Positions 47,470-60,455 of a stretch of DNA of 64,000 nucleotides are shown piece after piece. Numbering within the stretch: the stretch's first letter is position 1; each line of letters opens with the position of its first letter. The position numbers were made by a program, and so were the translations under genes. The DNA comes from Verpa conica (Eukaryota; Ascomycota; Pezizomycetes; Pezizales; Morchellaceae): contig JAUFSD010000007.1 of NCBI GenBank assembly GCA_033030425.1, forward strand, positions 930,001 through 994,000. The letters run 5' to 3'. A model generated the notes under the pieces. That model was not told the DNA's origin. It worked only from the letters and a program-made list of their open reading frames with translations, and did no database searches.

Positions 47470-48158
47470 AATGGGGTGTTACAGGGGCTTTACTATAAGT
47501 GGGTTGGTATGGGGAATGTCTAGAAAGAATCTTCAGCGATATCCTGATCTTAGAAGTGATATGTTAAATAAGATAGATACATAGTAGAGCTCTCGCTTGG
47601 TTGGTACACTTGTAGGGTCTTCATTAATTATATATTTATTTTTTAGTACCCTACTCTAGGGGGTTATCTATGTAATTGCCGTACCCAGGGACTATCTAGA
47701 GAAAAAGGTGCATGAGAGTCTAAGACATACACGTAGATGTTAGCCGAAAACCCCGTTACTTCCGTAAGTACCGGCCTTAAATAGGGACATACCTATTTCG
47801 GAAAGATAGCTCCAACAAGTGGGTTATTGAAGTATAAAAACACGTTGTTGAGCGCTAGCTACGGGTGATAGCCTATGATGTTTCGTGACCAATGTAGTTT
47901 ATTATCTGCCGGACTCTACTAATTTCTGGAGAAAGCCTCTCATTGCGCTAGATTACAGCAAGAAACCGGGTGATCAAATTTATATCACTTCATACGTGTT
48001 ACAGGAAACAGAGTAGGGTATGTATATGCTAAATAAAAAGATTCCTGGTTAATCCTTAACCTGTCCACCAAACTCTAGAAGCACTTTGTATTATCCATGA
48101 CCTGCATACCCCTCACCATCATCTACAAGTTCAGACCCGCTGCCTCCATCTCTTCAGT
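47470..48158. other. Intergenic spacer between carbonyl reductase and GST genes
   Basis: About 690 bp of AT-rich sequence that holds the promoter of the carbonyl reductase and the 3' flank of the GST. No gene is seen. Confidence 0.45.
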
Positions 48159-49302
48159 CTAGTGGTTCACGGGTGCTATGTTAGCGCTTGTAGCGATGGT
48201 AAATATCCCCTTGCACATAGATTCACATACCTTTTTAGTGGCTCGCTTATACGCATCCCGGGCTTCGTACTTCTCCATGTACTCGAACAATTTCGGGTAG
48301 TCCTCCTTTTTCAGCCCGCCCAGCCATTTCGCAGCCACCAATTGGAATGAGAGTAGGATATCTACTCCCGAAAACTCCTCTCCAGCTAACCACGGGCGCG
48401 AAGAGAGTTCCGACTCTAGGAAAGTGAAATGGGTCTTGTAGTTTGGTGCCAAGAACCTTGTCGCAACCCCACCGGTGACCATTTTGATGAGCGGCTTTAC
48501 AAAGAAAGGGACTGGAGCTTTATTGATGTTTTCTACAATAAGGCCTACGAGCATAGGCGGCATGAGGGAACCTTCGGCATAATGTAAGAAATACCTACAA
48601 AACTTATTAGCTGATAATCTATTGACCACACTTTGAGACAAATATATACGCACTTGTATCGTAGCAACGAATCCTCATCAGTGGGCTTAAGCTGGGGCCC
48701 AAATCTGTCGATGAGGTACTCGATAATGAAGCCGGACTCGGCAAGAACCTTGTCACCGACTACAACGATTGGAAATTTCCCGAGAGGATGGATCTCCTTT
48801 GACTCTTCGGGGGCTATCATGCTAGGTGTACGTTTGTGGTACTTGATATCGTACTCCAAGCCGAGCTCTTCTAGAAGCCATACAATGCGTTGAGCACGGG
48901 ACTGGTTAAGCCTGTTGAACACACACAATCAGCACCATATTCCATAGACTAGTAAATTTCTCTGATCGAAGATAAGCTTTACCAGTGAAGAGTGATCTTC
49001 GGCTGCCCAGGTAGTCCGACAGAAGGAGCAGTAGTTGTTTCACTCTCAGACATGTTTGTATGGATTAATCTAGGCTTGTAGTTGATGGAAGCTATGTTGG
49101 GTAGGCAAGATTGCTGAGAGAACACAGAGAGCTGTGTAAGAGGTTTAGCTGCTGTCAGAGGAGCTGTCTTGAGTGGAATAGGGACTAGAGTTCTCATATG
49201 TACGCATCGCGTGTTTTGTGGCCGCGGCATCACAAGGCTCGGCACTACGCGACCGCGGTAGATTGCTTGACTGAAATACCTAAACGACAGCAACGACGTC
49301 AT
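48159..49302 (-). CDS. Glutathione S-transferase with a mitochondrial-type leader and an internal start
   Basis: Exons 49302-48983, 48911-48654 and 48594-48159 give 337 residues. The GST fold starts near residue 100: PKITLHWLNQSRAQRIVWLLEELGLEYD is the thioredoxin-like N-domain with the Ser/Arg glutathione site of fungal Gtt1-type enzymes, followed by GKFPIV and AESGFIIEYL. The C-domain includes FLESELSSRPWLAGEEFSGVDILLSFQL. The first 83 residues contain no Asp or Glu that I can find and are rich in Arg, Ser, Leu and Pro, a typical mitochondrial presequence. The next methionine (ATG at 49053, codon 84) begins a 254-residue protein of normal cytosolic GST length. Two products from one gene are therefore plausible. 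It conjugates glutathione to electrophiles or reduces peroxides (family knowledge). Confidence 0.88.
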
Positions 49303-52300
49303 GTTTGACAGATAGATCCGTTCTGGGGGAGGGGGCGTGTTTCACTGAGACATGTAATCTATAGTGGGAGCGCTTGTTTGCGGGTATTAATGGATACAGA
49401 ACCGGTCCCCCTCGAAAAGCTTTAAGCTGACCTGAACGTAATTGAGCACTCTAATATTTCTGCGGTAGGAATTACATGTACCTGAGATCCTATTTAAGCC
49501 TCAAATTCTCAGATGCTCATATCTCTTGAGTAGCTTCCGTTCCTGGTAAGCTTTAGGGGTTATCGGGTCTCGGCTTTCCAGGGGCTTTCCGGCGGCATGA
49601 AAACTCTCCGGCCCCCACAACGATAATAAAGAGCTCACGTATGACGGCTTTTGTATTTGGAATTGCCCTCCCCAGTATCGTAATTTAAAATTATGTATAT
49701 ATTTGATTGGGGGGTTTCTACGACTGCCCATGTTGATGAATTGATAAAAATAGTAACCATCTGAGAACTTATCAAAGTTGCGTTTCAACAAATATTACAT
49801 GCGGCTAAGAGTCAGCACAAGGCTTCTTGTTTCTACACGTATTTTTGTAGCTCCTAGATATATTTCACGAATAAGAAATACCTCTAATATTGTTGAAATA
49901 AGCGAAGGATTGTAGGCGAAAATACTGGGGTTCCTTCTGGCCTAGGGATTTATCTTCTAATATGGAGCACATTAACCTATTTTTTCTCGGTAATCGGTGC
50001 GAAAAGTTAATATAGTGGACGGCAAAAATATCGATAAGAGATTCAGTATTTTTATTCGTCTTTTAGGCTTTTGGCGAATATTCTAGAAGTTGGATTGGCC
50101 ACAAGACTCGCTAGTAGACTCTGGTTTCTCCGCCGCTGTAGAGTACGTAGTGGTTAGCATCTCTAGATGATTGCGTCAAGATCTACACTCGTCAGCCCAA
50201 TCGGTTGGTAGCCGACTAAGTAATCTCGATGTGTGCATAAAATGTACTCTAATGCTTAGGTTAATCTTATTTAAACGAATTCAAATATTCTTAGAAAGTG
50301 CTGAAAATCATCAATTTGTTAACAGACCAAGAATTGGAATTCGATTAAAGAAATCTAACCAATCATAAATTCCAACCCAAAATATAAAGTATAAACACAT
50401 TATCATCTCATCCAGCACTCGCTCTTACACCTCTTACCTGTATGTGGCTGGACAACACTTCTGATAACTGTACAGTCACCACAGCAACCTGCGACGTCGC
50501 ATTCCATCGTCCACTGAAAGCGCTGACCTGTCACCGTAATAATCAAGGAGTCGAAACTGGCCTCTAGGCTATTCTAGAGCTCTCCTCCAACATAAGCATT
50601 TGGCACGATCCGTTGTGCCTTGCTCGTTTGCCTTATCCAATTATCTGTCGTCCTCTACTGTACCATAAGCCCAATATGATGTCACTTCTAACAGTATATC
50701 ATACGATCTGAAATAACATGTATGGTACCGGACCTCATCGTTATAGAGACCCAGTTCATAAAAAAACATGGCCTTGACCGTCAATCGACATCGTCATCAG
50801 CATCGCTTGGCAGAAACAAAGATCTGAGTGCGTTCTCTACGGGCCCACCCTAGTTTTACCTCTTACTCCCCCGAGCAAAACCTCGCCAACAGGACAGCCG
50901 CTGTAAACGAGCTAAAATAGGGTAGCAGGGTAAGATCATCGAGGCTGGGAAACTCGGAGGGCAAAAGTACTCGTCCAGCGCGATATGCTGTGTCATTAAG
51001 CTTTACATAACCATGATCTGCACAGGGATGGGCTTTACTAATGACAGGGTTAGCGCAGATTCACCGCAGAACAACCCCTTATGTGGGGTGTCATACCCTA
51101 ATTTTGTCGAATTGTTCCAATTCGCCTTTTTGTTCTGCTTCGAGCATACAGGCAAAGGCACAGCCACGTTGCATATTGTACAGTTCCCTTGTTATGGTCT
51201 TTTTTAAAAAAAGAGTGGGTGGTTCATTTACAGTGCTCACGACAACTCGGTCAAGTCTTAAGACCTTCTCTCAGTGAGTCAAGAGTTGTCTGTGTGTTGG
51301 GGTACATATCAAGCGAGTTTTATTCTGGTGGATAAATTGGGTAGTACAGCGTCTCTCTTTTTTGGCTACAGCCTTGCGGGGCTGTATTTTTCCCCGTCAA
51401 ATTGTTTCAGATAACCTTTTTGGATCTGCCCTATGTGCAGTAGGTGTATCTAGATGGAGCCGGGGAAAGAGCCACGTTCTACCCCTACAGAGCATTACTG
51501 GAATGTGCGTTTTCCTGCTTTAGGCTTTTTTCAGGTGGCTTTTCTCCTTGCCCTTGTGCCCGGATGTTGGCCGTGGCTTAAACAGGAAAGATGACGTTAA
51601 GCCAGACGGCATTGGTTAATTAGGACACTGGGACTGTTAATTGCGCTATAGACCGGTGGTTGAATGAACCCTGCATACATTGGGCAAGCTGTGTACCGAT
51701 TTGTCTCTTTTCTTTTTGCCCAATTCTTATTATTTCTGGGGCGTTAGATTTCTAGTGGATTCCCAAAAGGTACACTGGGGCGTTATTGCTATTTTTGTAT
51801 CAGGAAAAAATATAACCTTTTTATAGAAGTAACAAAATTGTCGGGATGAGGAGAACTCACCTTATGGGGTGTATTTAACAGCCTTAAAAGACTTGGTAAA
51901 TTAAGCTTCATAAGCCCTTACTCGGAATCCGGCAAGAACACCACCATCACCTAAGCCCTACGCAAATCCTATAAATAAGAGCAAATTTTGCTGTAAGTCC
52001 ATACCCATCTAGCTAATGTGCTAGATTTGCAACAGCCAAATCTATTATATATCTTGCCCAAGACCGAAGATCTGTTTGATGTTTTTTTTTTTTTAATTAT
52101 TTTAATATGCAAGAGGTACCCATCAAGGGTCAAATAACATAGCCGCTGAGACTGGGGGAGGGGATACTTGCCTGATTACCATTAACACAAAAATATTAAT
52201 TATTCAGCCCCAAAATCCAAACCAACGCTGACCTGCTGCTTGCTTGTTAGAAAGGGTACCTACCTACCTAGGAACTGTAACTACGCTCCCACAGCCAGCA

Positions 52301-53233
52301 ACCGCCCCCTCGGTCACTTGACAGCTTCCCACTTATCGCAGTCATCTCGTCTCAGTCTTGTTTTTTTTTCCTTCTCTTCATTTGGGGTTAGACATCTAGA
52401 AAGCACCCATCGGGCTTGACAGATCTTCTACATAAGGCTCATCACCCAACTGGAAGCTTCGCCGGTGACAGAAGAGGGGAGGGGGAAGAAACGGAACGAG
52501 CCTAATTAACCTCCAGCCCTAGCTGAAATCTGAGATCACTATCTAAAGAGGTGACTCGTAAGTTCTGTCGCTGTCTCTCTCTCAATATTATTTGAGCTTG
52601 GTGAATCCGTGGCGTTTTTTCTTGGTAGCTGGCACGCAGGACCGTTAGATCTCCCTTAAGAAACCTCTCTATCTTAATCGATTAATATCGATTAAGATTC
52701 CCAACTCAGTTCCTAGGACATTTCCTATCCTCTGGTTCTGATCGAGAGGCAGTTGGCCCCCACACACACCCCACCCCACCCCTTCTTTTTGTGTTTCTGT
52801 TTCTTCAGACTCTCGTTTATAAAATACTCGGCGGAATATCGGCTTTGACTGGCCAAGCGTATACATTTCGGGACATTCTTTACTTTAGTGAGCGCGGGGA
52901 CATTGATCGCCTTATTTTCGGAGCCGGATTAGAGCGAGAATCAGGAGCGGGACCACCGACATATAATCGGGATTACACAGACAAAAGAGTAGGAAAAAGA
53001 AAAAAGGAAAGGGAAAGAGGACGAAACGAAACGAAACGAAAAACAGGAACAAGAGACAATTGTTTGCCAGGCGCGAGTTTCCTATTCCCACAGGTACAAA
53101 CAGACAGACAGACAGCGCTTCATTAAAATCAGTAATCTTCTGAAGGTGTCGCCTGACATCTCAGGGAACAATATCCCCCCCTCAATTACTTCCCCCCATT
53201 TCAGAGTAGAATAGTTTCCTTTCTTCAGGCCAG
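49303..53233. other. Long intergenic region
   Basis: About 3.9 kb without a supported gene. A 96-codon minus-strand frame at 49501-49791 (segments YFYQFINMGSRRNPP and ERKLLKRYEHLRI) is protein-like but isolated. 50400-51600 has mixed composition with no motif. 52080-52095 is a T run. 52600-53230 is likely 5' UTR and promoter of the BTB gene and contains ACGAA (53021-53040) and ACAG (53098-53115) microsatellites. Confidence 0.4.
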
Positions 53234-55620
53234 ATGCTGGGACCAGACTACTACCACGACGGTTCCTCGTTATCTTCAACATCCCCCCCAGCATCCTCCT
53301 CATTAACTCCAAAGCCGGTATTCGCAGTTACGCCTCCCACCCCCCACGACGTATCTGGGTTCTCCACACAGTGGCTTGATCTTGCCGCAACTGCCGCAAC
53401 ATCCTTCTACACCCAACAACCACCCCCGCCGAGCCCTGCTCTTGTTGGCTCTCCTTCAACTGGGATCAACAACGCACTCCATAGCAGGAATACTCCCCCC
53501 GAATCTACAAAGGAGTCACCGGCGAATCGGCCCTTCAACCGGAACAGAAAGCGAACACACGACAACATCACCTCCCCCCAGCCTAGCTTTCGCCAATCGG
53601 TGGGGAAGAAGCGGTCTTTACGGGAGATTCCACGAAGCGACACAGGGGAGGCCATTATCGCAAACAACAACAGCAGCAGCGGGATCTACCAGGAACATCG
53701 GTGCGGAACTTGGGGGCGAGACTACGCGATGAGTGTGGCAAGTCAGGGTCAGGTGGACGAAAAGTCGCGCGTGGTGCCGAACGCGTATTTTCCGGATATT
53801 CCAAAGATTTTACCACATGAGAAGGTATGTAGGAATGGGAATGGGAGGTGGGATGGAGGTTAACGGGACTGGTTGGGTTTATAGGTCTTTCCGATTCAGA
53901 TTGGCGGGGAGTTATTTCGATTGAGGTACGTCTATTTTTTCTTTCTTTTTCTGGGAGGCTCTTTGACCGTTGGGGTTTAACGCTGACAATTTGATGACAG
54001 TGGCGCGTCAATATCTTCGGATGGTCAGTATCTAGTAATCTATCTTTCTTATTGATGCGGACGTGAAGCTGAGAGTGCTAGAGCTCCCTCATACTTTTCG
54101 CAATTCTTTGAGCAGCAGCTGGCAGGTTTAGGGAAAGGAGAGACGGTCAGGACACTCTACATAGATCGGGATCCGATCACATTTAGGGATATTGCACGGC
54201 ATCTTCAAGGTGCACTCTTTTCAATTTTGTTTACGAAGAACTAGCCAACTAATAAGTTGTAGGATATCATGTTTCCCCCAAGGATGGTCAACACTTTGTA
54301 AGACTATTCGCAGATGCCCAATTCTACAGCCGTAAGTCCCCTATATGTGCTTCACATCAACTATAGAAACTAACATTCCCAGTCCCAAAACTTATCTCGC
54401 AACTCTTCGAATCAGAAATTTTTATATCTATCGGCTCTCGCCCCTTTCAAATAAACCGTGATCTCTTCCAATCCCCCGGCAACTCACCAAACTACTTCTC
54501 ACTCGGCTTTGCTGTCTTCTTCTCCTCACCCAATGAGGTCTTTCCCGGTCTCTCACGTGAGGGCCTTCTCCGTCCCCCCTCCATCCTCCCCCCGGAGGTC
54601 CCCAACCGTTCAGCAGATGTATTCGCTGAGCTCCTCCACCTACTACGAGGATACCCAGTCCATATCCGGAATGAAGAACATCGTCAGGAGCTTCTCCGCG
54701 ACTGCAAATACTTCCACCTCAAAGGGCTAGAGCAAAAACTCATCCCTCACGAGATCTCCTGGAACCAGAAACGGCAGCGCCAAGAGATTGTAATCCGGCT
54801 CGAAGACATCAAACCCTCCGGTATCGCCTTCTCACCCGACGGCGGCCCCGGCGACCAGTTTCCCGGGAAGCAATCAAGTGGCTGGATCAACTACATGCGA
54901 CCCTTCGTGGACGACACCCAACGCGAACTCATCGTCGAGATCGGAGGGGAGCAGACCAAAGTCGACTGGCGAAGTGGTCGCGCAGAGTTCACTGGTACCA
55001 CAAACCAGCGTGTATCAGCCCTCTTCCAGGTCATCGCCAACAAACTCGGTCTTCCAGTTGGCCATGAGCGAGCACTAGGTCTTGTACTACTTGGACAGAA
55101 TGGGATCAATGGGTCTGGACCTGGTTCTTCGGGCCCTGCTAGTCCTGGGAATACTCCGTTGAGTGAGGATAGAGTCAAGATTAAGGTTGGCCCAGATTGT
55201 TACATTAGGCTGGACGGAGAGGAGTGTTGGGACCGAGATGGAATGGGTGCATTTGAGTCTCATGAATCCCACGATGCGGTAGTAGAAGCTGGCCCGCCGG
55301 GTAGTGATGCGGGGAGGAGTGTGGGTGGTACTCCAAGCCCTGGTTTGAACTGGCAACACGGCACGAGCAGGCCTGCGTCTACGAAGTCGTTCCTGGGTGT
55401 ACAAGGGCAGTCTGGATCACGAAAGCGATACAAGAGACGAGGGAGTATGGAGGAGGGTGGTGGTGAGTGGATTGTAAAGAGGGGACAGTGGAGAATTAGG
55501 GTACAGACAACGACTGGACTGGACGGGAGAAGTGGGATGGAGGTGGTGTTGGTTGGGGTTAAGTTGGACGCGTTCAGCGGGGAGTATGGAAGGAACGCGC
55601 AACGGGGTTTCTTAATCTAA
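53234..55620 (+). CDS. BTB/POZ (T1-type) domain protein, Whi2-like
   Basis: Exons 53234-53824, 53885-53925, 54001-54023, 54084-54209, 54263-54331 and 54383-55620 join in phase to 695 residues. The first 190 residues are disordered (Ser/Pro/Thr rich). A T1-type BTB domain follows, cut into very small exons of 41, 23, 126 and 69 bp: FPIQIGGELFRL, then SGASISSDAPSYFSQFF, LYIDRDPITFRDIARHLQGY and a LFADAQFYSLPKL helix. A second half (about 350-695) repeats elements of the fold (IGSRPFQINRDLF, HLLRGYPVHI, LLRDCKYFHLKGLEQKL). In yeast the related Whi2 acts in general stress response and TORC1 repression with Psr phosphatases (family knowledge). The Whi2 link is from overall pattern only. Confidence 0.82.
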
Positions 55621-56276
55621 GTTGGAATTTGGTTTCTATTTTTATTTTCTTGTGTTGTGAGACTTGCATTCCATTCCAAGGCTAGAAAGTGGAGAAGAAA
55701 TGGAGGGTTTTTATGGAGTATGGCTATACGGACGTATGCTTTGGTCTTTTCTTTGATTACATTTTTTTCCCTTCTTGGTTCTCTAGTATACTTTGTAGGA
55801 TATTTTTCTTTTCGAGTGCATGGCTTATTTCCTTTTGTTTCCTAATCTGGGCTCTGAAATTCGAAAAAAAAGAAAAATCATCTCTAAATGCCTAAGAGTG
55901 TACAGGGTTCCTATAGGTACAGATGTAGAAGGTACTCATTGCCTTATAGAAAAGATAAAAATCAATTATATGGTAGATATTGTTCAAATATTGCAACGCT
56001 AGCTGGAATTTAACTACAAGAAACAAATCCGAGTGACTAATTGTGATCTACAATTATCATAAAAAGCAATTCAAAAAACCAAGCCCTATATACAATACAT
56101 CTATTAAGTTATATATTCTAGTCCTTATAAAACCCATAGAATATAGGAGAAAGAACACCGCTCTAAACACCTTAACCCTGGCATACCCCCTGTCTCTTAA
56201 ACATTGAAATCTATATGTACCTTTGTGTGCCGCGGTAAATTAAAACACCACCCCCTCCCATAACCCCACGCCAACC
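55621..56276. other. Convergent 3' flanks of the BTB and OSGIN-like genes
   Basis: About 650 bp of AT-rich sequence between two convergent stop codons. No gene is seen; short open frames at 55657-56002 are AT-rich and unconvincing. Confidence 0.5.
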
Positions 56277-58032
56277 CTATGATATTACACAAGCCGCTTT
56301 CGACCTCCGGTTCTCCGCAGTTCTCGCCCCACTCTCCATCCACTCATCAGTCCCCTTCCGCTTTACCCCCATTCCCTCATCCTCCCGTATTGCAGCACCA
56401 ATTATCTTCCCTGCAGCATACGTGCCTCCCCCAAACCCGAACCTGACTAAACTATCACCTGTCAAGCTCCCCACCACAAAAACGCCCTTCACAACCTCCA
56501 GATCCTCCTCTACCCGCCACCGCATCGTGTCTCCCGAAATCCACCCTGCATCTACAACCCCTACAGCCTTCCGTAGCTCGGGAGCCAAGTACTCGAGACT
56601 CCCACGCCGACCGACACAATACTTGAGTCCATCAACCACACGCTCTACGATCTCCCCGTCTATGGTCAAGATCCGAATCCGGCCGTCAGGGTGTGTATTG
56701 ATGACTTGTGCATTTGGGAAACCTTCGTACTCGTCATCAGAGATTTGGTTAGAGCGCGGTGATGTGGAAGCGGCAACAACGGTTTTCATGCGCCTGTAGA
56801 TCTCTGCGTATTCAGGATATGCAGTTGGGTGACAGCCTTTTAGTGGTGAGGGACGTGAGGTGTTCCATTTGTAGATGTGTATGACCTTTCTTCCGGACTT
56901 TTTCGCAGCCATCATGACATCTGCTGCTGTGAACCCTGAACCAACTACAAGCATCGGGGACGTTGTCGCTGTATGAGGGGATGGTGTGTTGAGTGAGAGG
57001 AGGGGAAGATAAATGGGTGGAGGAGGTATGATATTAGAGTAGATCCCAGTTGCTAGGACCAGGTGGGTGCAGTGTATAGTCATGTACACATCATGTTGCT
57101 GCTTATTGCTGGGTGTCGAAGAGCGACGATATACGCGTAGCGTGAACCCACCACCTGGTCGTTGGCATATACGTTGTGCATAGACAGAGGTAAAGACCTC
57201 TGAAGAGATCCCTACGGCCTTCGGGTACGCACTGTAGTAGCTAGCAGCCTCTCGTCTCGTGGGGCGGACCAAGTCTGGCATGGCCCTCCGATGGGTACGC
57301 TTGTAGTGGTCCCGGAACGAGTATCCAGGTAGTGATAGCATCTCGGCATAGCTACATGATTGTAAATCCCAGTGCTTCCTAAAACTAGAAAGAAGCGAAG
57401 ATGACCCACCTCAACGTCTCGCAGTCCCGGTTCGCACCAACGGGGTCCTCTGCCCATTGTCCGCCGGCTTTCCCAGCATCTCCGAGAACTAGGTGGTCAA
57501 CTTGTTGGTGGGGGTCCCGCTCCCACCGTATTCGGGATTTTGTCTCCCCAATTTCTGTATCTGCATTTGGCTGGATTAATGTGTCTAGAAGGACGTTGAT
57601 CGGAAGCGCCTGGTTTGAGTATGACATGTAGGGTGACTCTGGGAAGTGCTCGGTGAGTGTCTCACATGCTTTCGGTGACTCAAGTGCATCGTAGAGAGGC
57701 CGGTCAGGGCCAAGCTGGGAGAGTTTCGCATGGAGGACTGGGTCAGGGTGGGGACCATGAATTGAGGTGTCATATATAGGGACATTTCCATGGAGGAGGT
57801 AGCTGAGGAATAAGGCCGACGGGCCATTACCTGAGCATGTGAAAGACACAAGTCAGGAGAGTGTTCTTTAAAATAATTTCTAGAAAATCCTCCTAGGAAG
57901 AGATATGCAAGGGTTCTTTGACTGACCTACAATGACAGTGTCTGTAGTTCTTACATCTTGAGTTTGTTGTTGTGCTCTGTCGATAGGTACAGGTTGATTA
58001 TTGCCAGATGACGTAAATCGCCTTGGTGCCAT
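56277..58032 (-). CDS. FAD-dependent oxidoreductase, OSGIN/OKL38-like, with a C-terminal CaaX box
   Basis: Exons 58032-57927, 57830-57410 and 57351-56277 give 533 residues in phase. The FAD site TVIVGNGPSALFLSYLL begins near residue 32 (split by intron 1 inside the glycine motif). A GDAGKAGGQW segment lies near 155. A second dinucleotide fold, VVGSGFTAADV, is near 310, and the C-terminal FAD-closing segment FVVGSLTGDSLVRFGFGGG near 480. This layout matches OSGIN1/OKL38-like proteins and, more distantly, N-hydroxylating monooxygenases. The last seven residues are KAACVIS: CVIS is a good farnesylation CaaX motif after a basic patch (RRSK), so the protein may be membrane-anchored (inference). 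The reaction is unknown; family members are linked to oxidative-stress growth control. Confidence 0.85.
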
Positions 58033-59897
58033 TTCTTTCAGGGACGGATTTCTAAGCAAGGAAACAATGAAACAATTTTGGATAAATACGAGATGAGCCT
58101 CAACTGTCCCAACGGTTAGGGTCAAAGAAATAAAATTCGGCAGAGGGGAATGAATAACAGAGAAGGCTGGAGCAAAAACAAAGAGATGAAGGGAAAAGGC
58201 GAGGAGGAAGTTATGGGAAAGTGGGGGGAGCAGAAAGAAAGAGAGAGAAAAAACTCTACTTGGTGATATAATAAGGGCTTAGCACGGGGTTAGAATCTAG
58301 TCCGGAAAAGCCCATAATAGCAAAAAAGACTGGGGGCTTTATAAGATCGGGATCTCAACACTCTGGTTCAGTGGAGGGGTTGTGCAAGGCTCCATGTACT
58401 CAAGGCAAACTGTCTTTGTATTAGTAAAATCCAAGCTACATGTATAGTAGCAAGCCCGAGCGGAAGCGGGTAGTTTTCTCGGGCGATAGATACATGTGCC
58501 CTATGAGTGCGCGTCCCCCTCATAGTAAGATATGATTTTATGTTGCATACATGTACTTTGTGGGGAGAGCGGATCCATGGATTAGATGATCAGCCTTAAC
58601 CTCCTCTTCTTTCCATTCTGTCGACTGATATTACTATGTACTATCGGAGGAAGAAGCCTGCCTAAGTATATGTTATGTAAATAACCGTCATTGTGAGCGT
58701 GCCAAGATGAATCAGGGTACATTTATTATGAGTAACCCCCGTAAAGCCTTTATGAGCTTATTTATCTCCGGTTCTAGCTTGATCCAGTTCTTGGATTCTA
58801 CTAAACTTTTGTTTCTCATTCATAGTAGAATTTTTAGAAGCCTCTGACGTCTAATACCAGTACAAAGCGTCACTACACTTGTGCCTACACCGAAATGACC
58901 CCCGCGGAAAAAGCCACCCGAGAAACACCGGTAGGCAGGCGGGTCGTTGGTGGGGGATTTTTTTTTTTTTCGCATTTGTCATGTTGCGGCGGACATCCCA
59001 CCGTGCCTGTGTTTCCCCGACCTACCAAAAAATCGGATGGAAACTACTAATGCAACTACGTTTTGTGTCTTTGTCAATCGACGTGCATAAACCACTGCAG
59101 ACCGACGCGGGATGGGGGAAAAGGGTCTTTAGAAATTTCAATGACAGGCGGTTGCGATTACCGTAAATAAACCGACCCCGGGAGCGGAGGGGATCCGTAT
59201 TGGTTGGGGGGGAGGGAGGTTGAATATTTTGTATGATTGATAAGCAGGGCGAAACTTTCAACCGACCTCATATGCTTTATTCCACGCGATTCGCACAGGA
59301 AACCGTATGAATTTTAAGACAACCACAACAGGCCAGGGAGCCTTTACTAGAGGTCTATAGTTGCGATTCGCTATAAAAGCGCCAAGAATTCAGCTGACTT
59401 TGTTTCTTATAGCAAGTTTTCCAAGATATCCCTTATAAGGGTTTCTTATGATGAGGTTCCTTGTAGCGACCGAGGCACGACTACTTGATTAATTTTTGAA
59501 TCATAGGGATTAGTGCTCCTGGCATTCGCTGGAAGTAGAAAGCTTTAATCTAGATCTAGTATTCCTCTATAACTAGGGCACAACTTTGCTTGAATATTTA
59601 GATAATGCATCTCACTTCTAGAGGAACTTAGCTACAAGTGCTACCCACCATAACATTGCCAAGACCGATTTCTAAGCAGTGTACCGCGCAAAGATATATC
59701 TATAAGCGATCCACTGGTTCTAAGAAAATGAGTCCTTAGTACTTAAGAACTATCCTAGAATACCTTAAAGGTGTAAGAAGCCTTGTAGTAATTTAAATCT
59801 CAGCACTAATTCGGAGTGGAAAAAATAACTGTCAAATGTATATAAAGAAAAAAACAGGCGGGCACCCTTCCTGAAGCCCAGTTACAAGATTCAACCA
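58033..59897. other. Intergenic spacer
   Basis: About 1.9 kb, with the OSGIN-like promoter at the left. A short inverted pair GCCCGAG...CTCGGGC lies at 58455-58484. No coding frame with a motif was seen. Confidence 0.45.
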
Positions 59898-60223
59898 CTA
59901 CCAAGACATAGCGATAATAAAAATGGGGCATAAAAATACGCAGATAGTTACCAAGATCTTCAGCAAAGTTCCACCACCCAATGTCCAGATCAATACCAAT
60001 CCAAATGTCCCTAAGATTGTATGAAGAAAGGGGAAAGAAGTATCTAAGAAATACATGAACCTATAAAAGTAATAGATAGTCGGAATTGGCACGCCAGGAG
60101 CTAAGCCTGTGTATTCTCGTACGTTTTTCTCTATTCTATCTATGGTACGACTGAAGGGCTGTATGTTAAGAATTTTATAGATGGCTTTAGTTAATCGGTT
60201 GAAAGCTGTGTACGTTAAAAATA
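59898..60223 (-). CDS. Probable terminal exon of a small membrane protein
   Basis: The minus strand is open for about 108 codons from an AACCAG acceptor-like site at 60224 to a stop at 59898. It contains no ATG in its first 65 codons, so it must be spliced to an upstream exon. The first 55 residues are soluble and charged (KAIYKIL, TIDRIEKNVREYTG). The rest forms two hydrophobic segments (HTILGTFGLVLIWTLGG and LLKILVTICVFLCPIFII) near the C-terminus. A candidate first exon with an ATG lies near 60373-60326 (basic start MLRRISSY, donor GTAAGG after it), but its phase does not fit this acceptor, so the join is unresolved. It is divergent from the gene at 60456. No family is recognised. Confidence 0.42.
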
Positions 60224-60455
60224 CTGGTTAAATATATGCATATCGTAAGAGAGCCTCGAAACAGGTGATAGCTCTGTAATACACCCTGTCTCGCGCTACC
60301 TCATAACAAGGCTTGAGCCACCTTACCTTGTCGACTACATTACACATATAGGAGCTGATCCTTCGCAGCATTACGCCTAAACATATCCTATTACCACAAA
60401 TTTTCCTACAGTTATCATCCCTATCGTTAATACTAAGCCCTGGGGAAGTTTTGAA

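Noticed and set aside
49501..49791. 96-codon minus-strand frame in AT-rich DNA
   Set aside because: Protein-like ending but isolated and unrecognised; not enough to call a gene.
58455..58484. GCCCGAG...CTCGGGC inverted pair
   Set aside because: Seven-base stem only; common by chance and not next to a stop codon.
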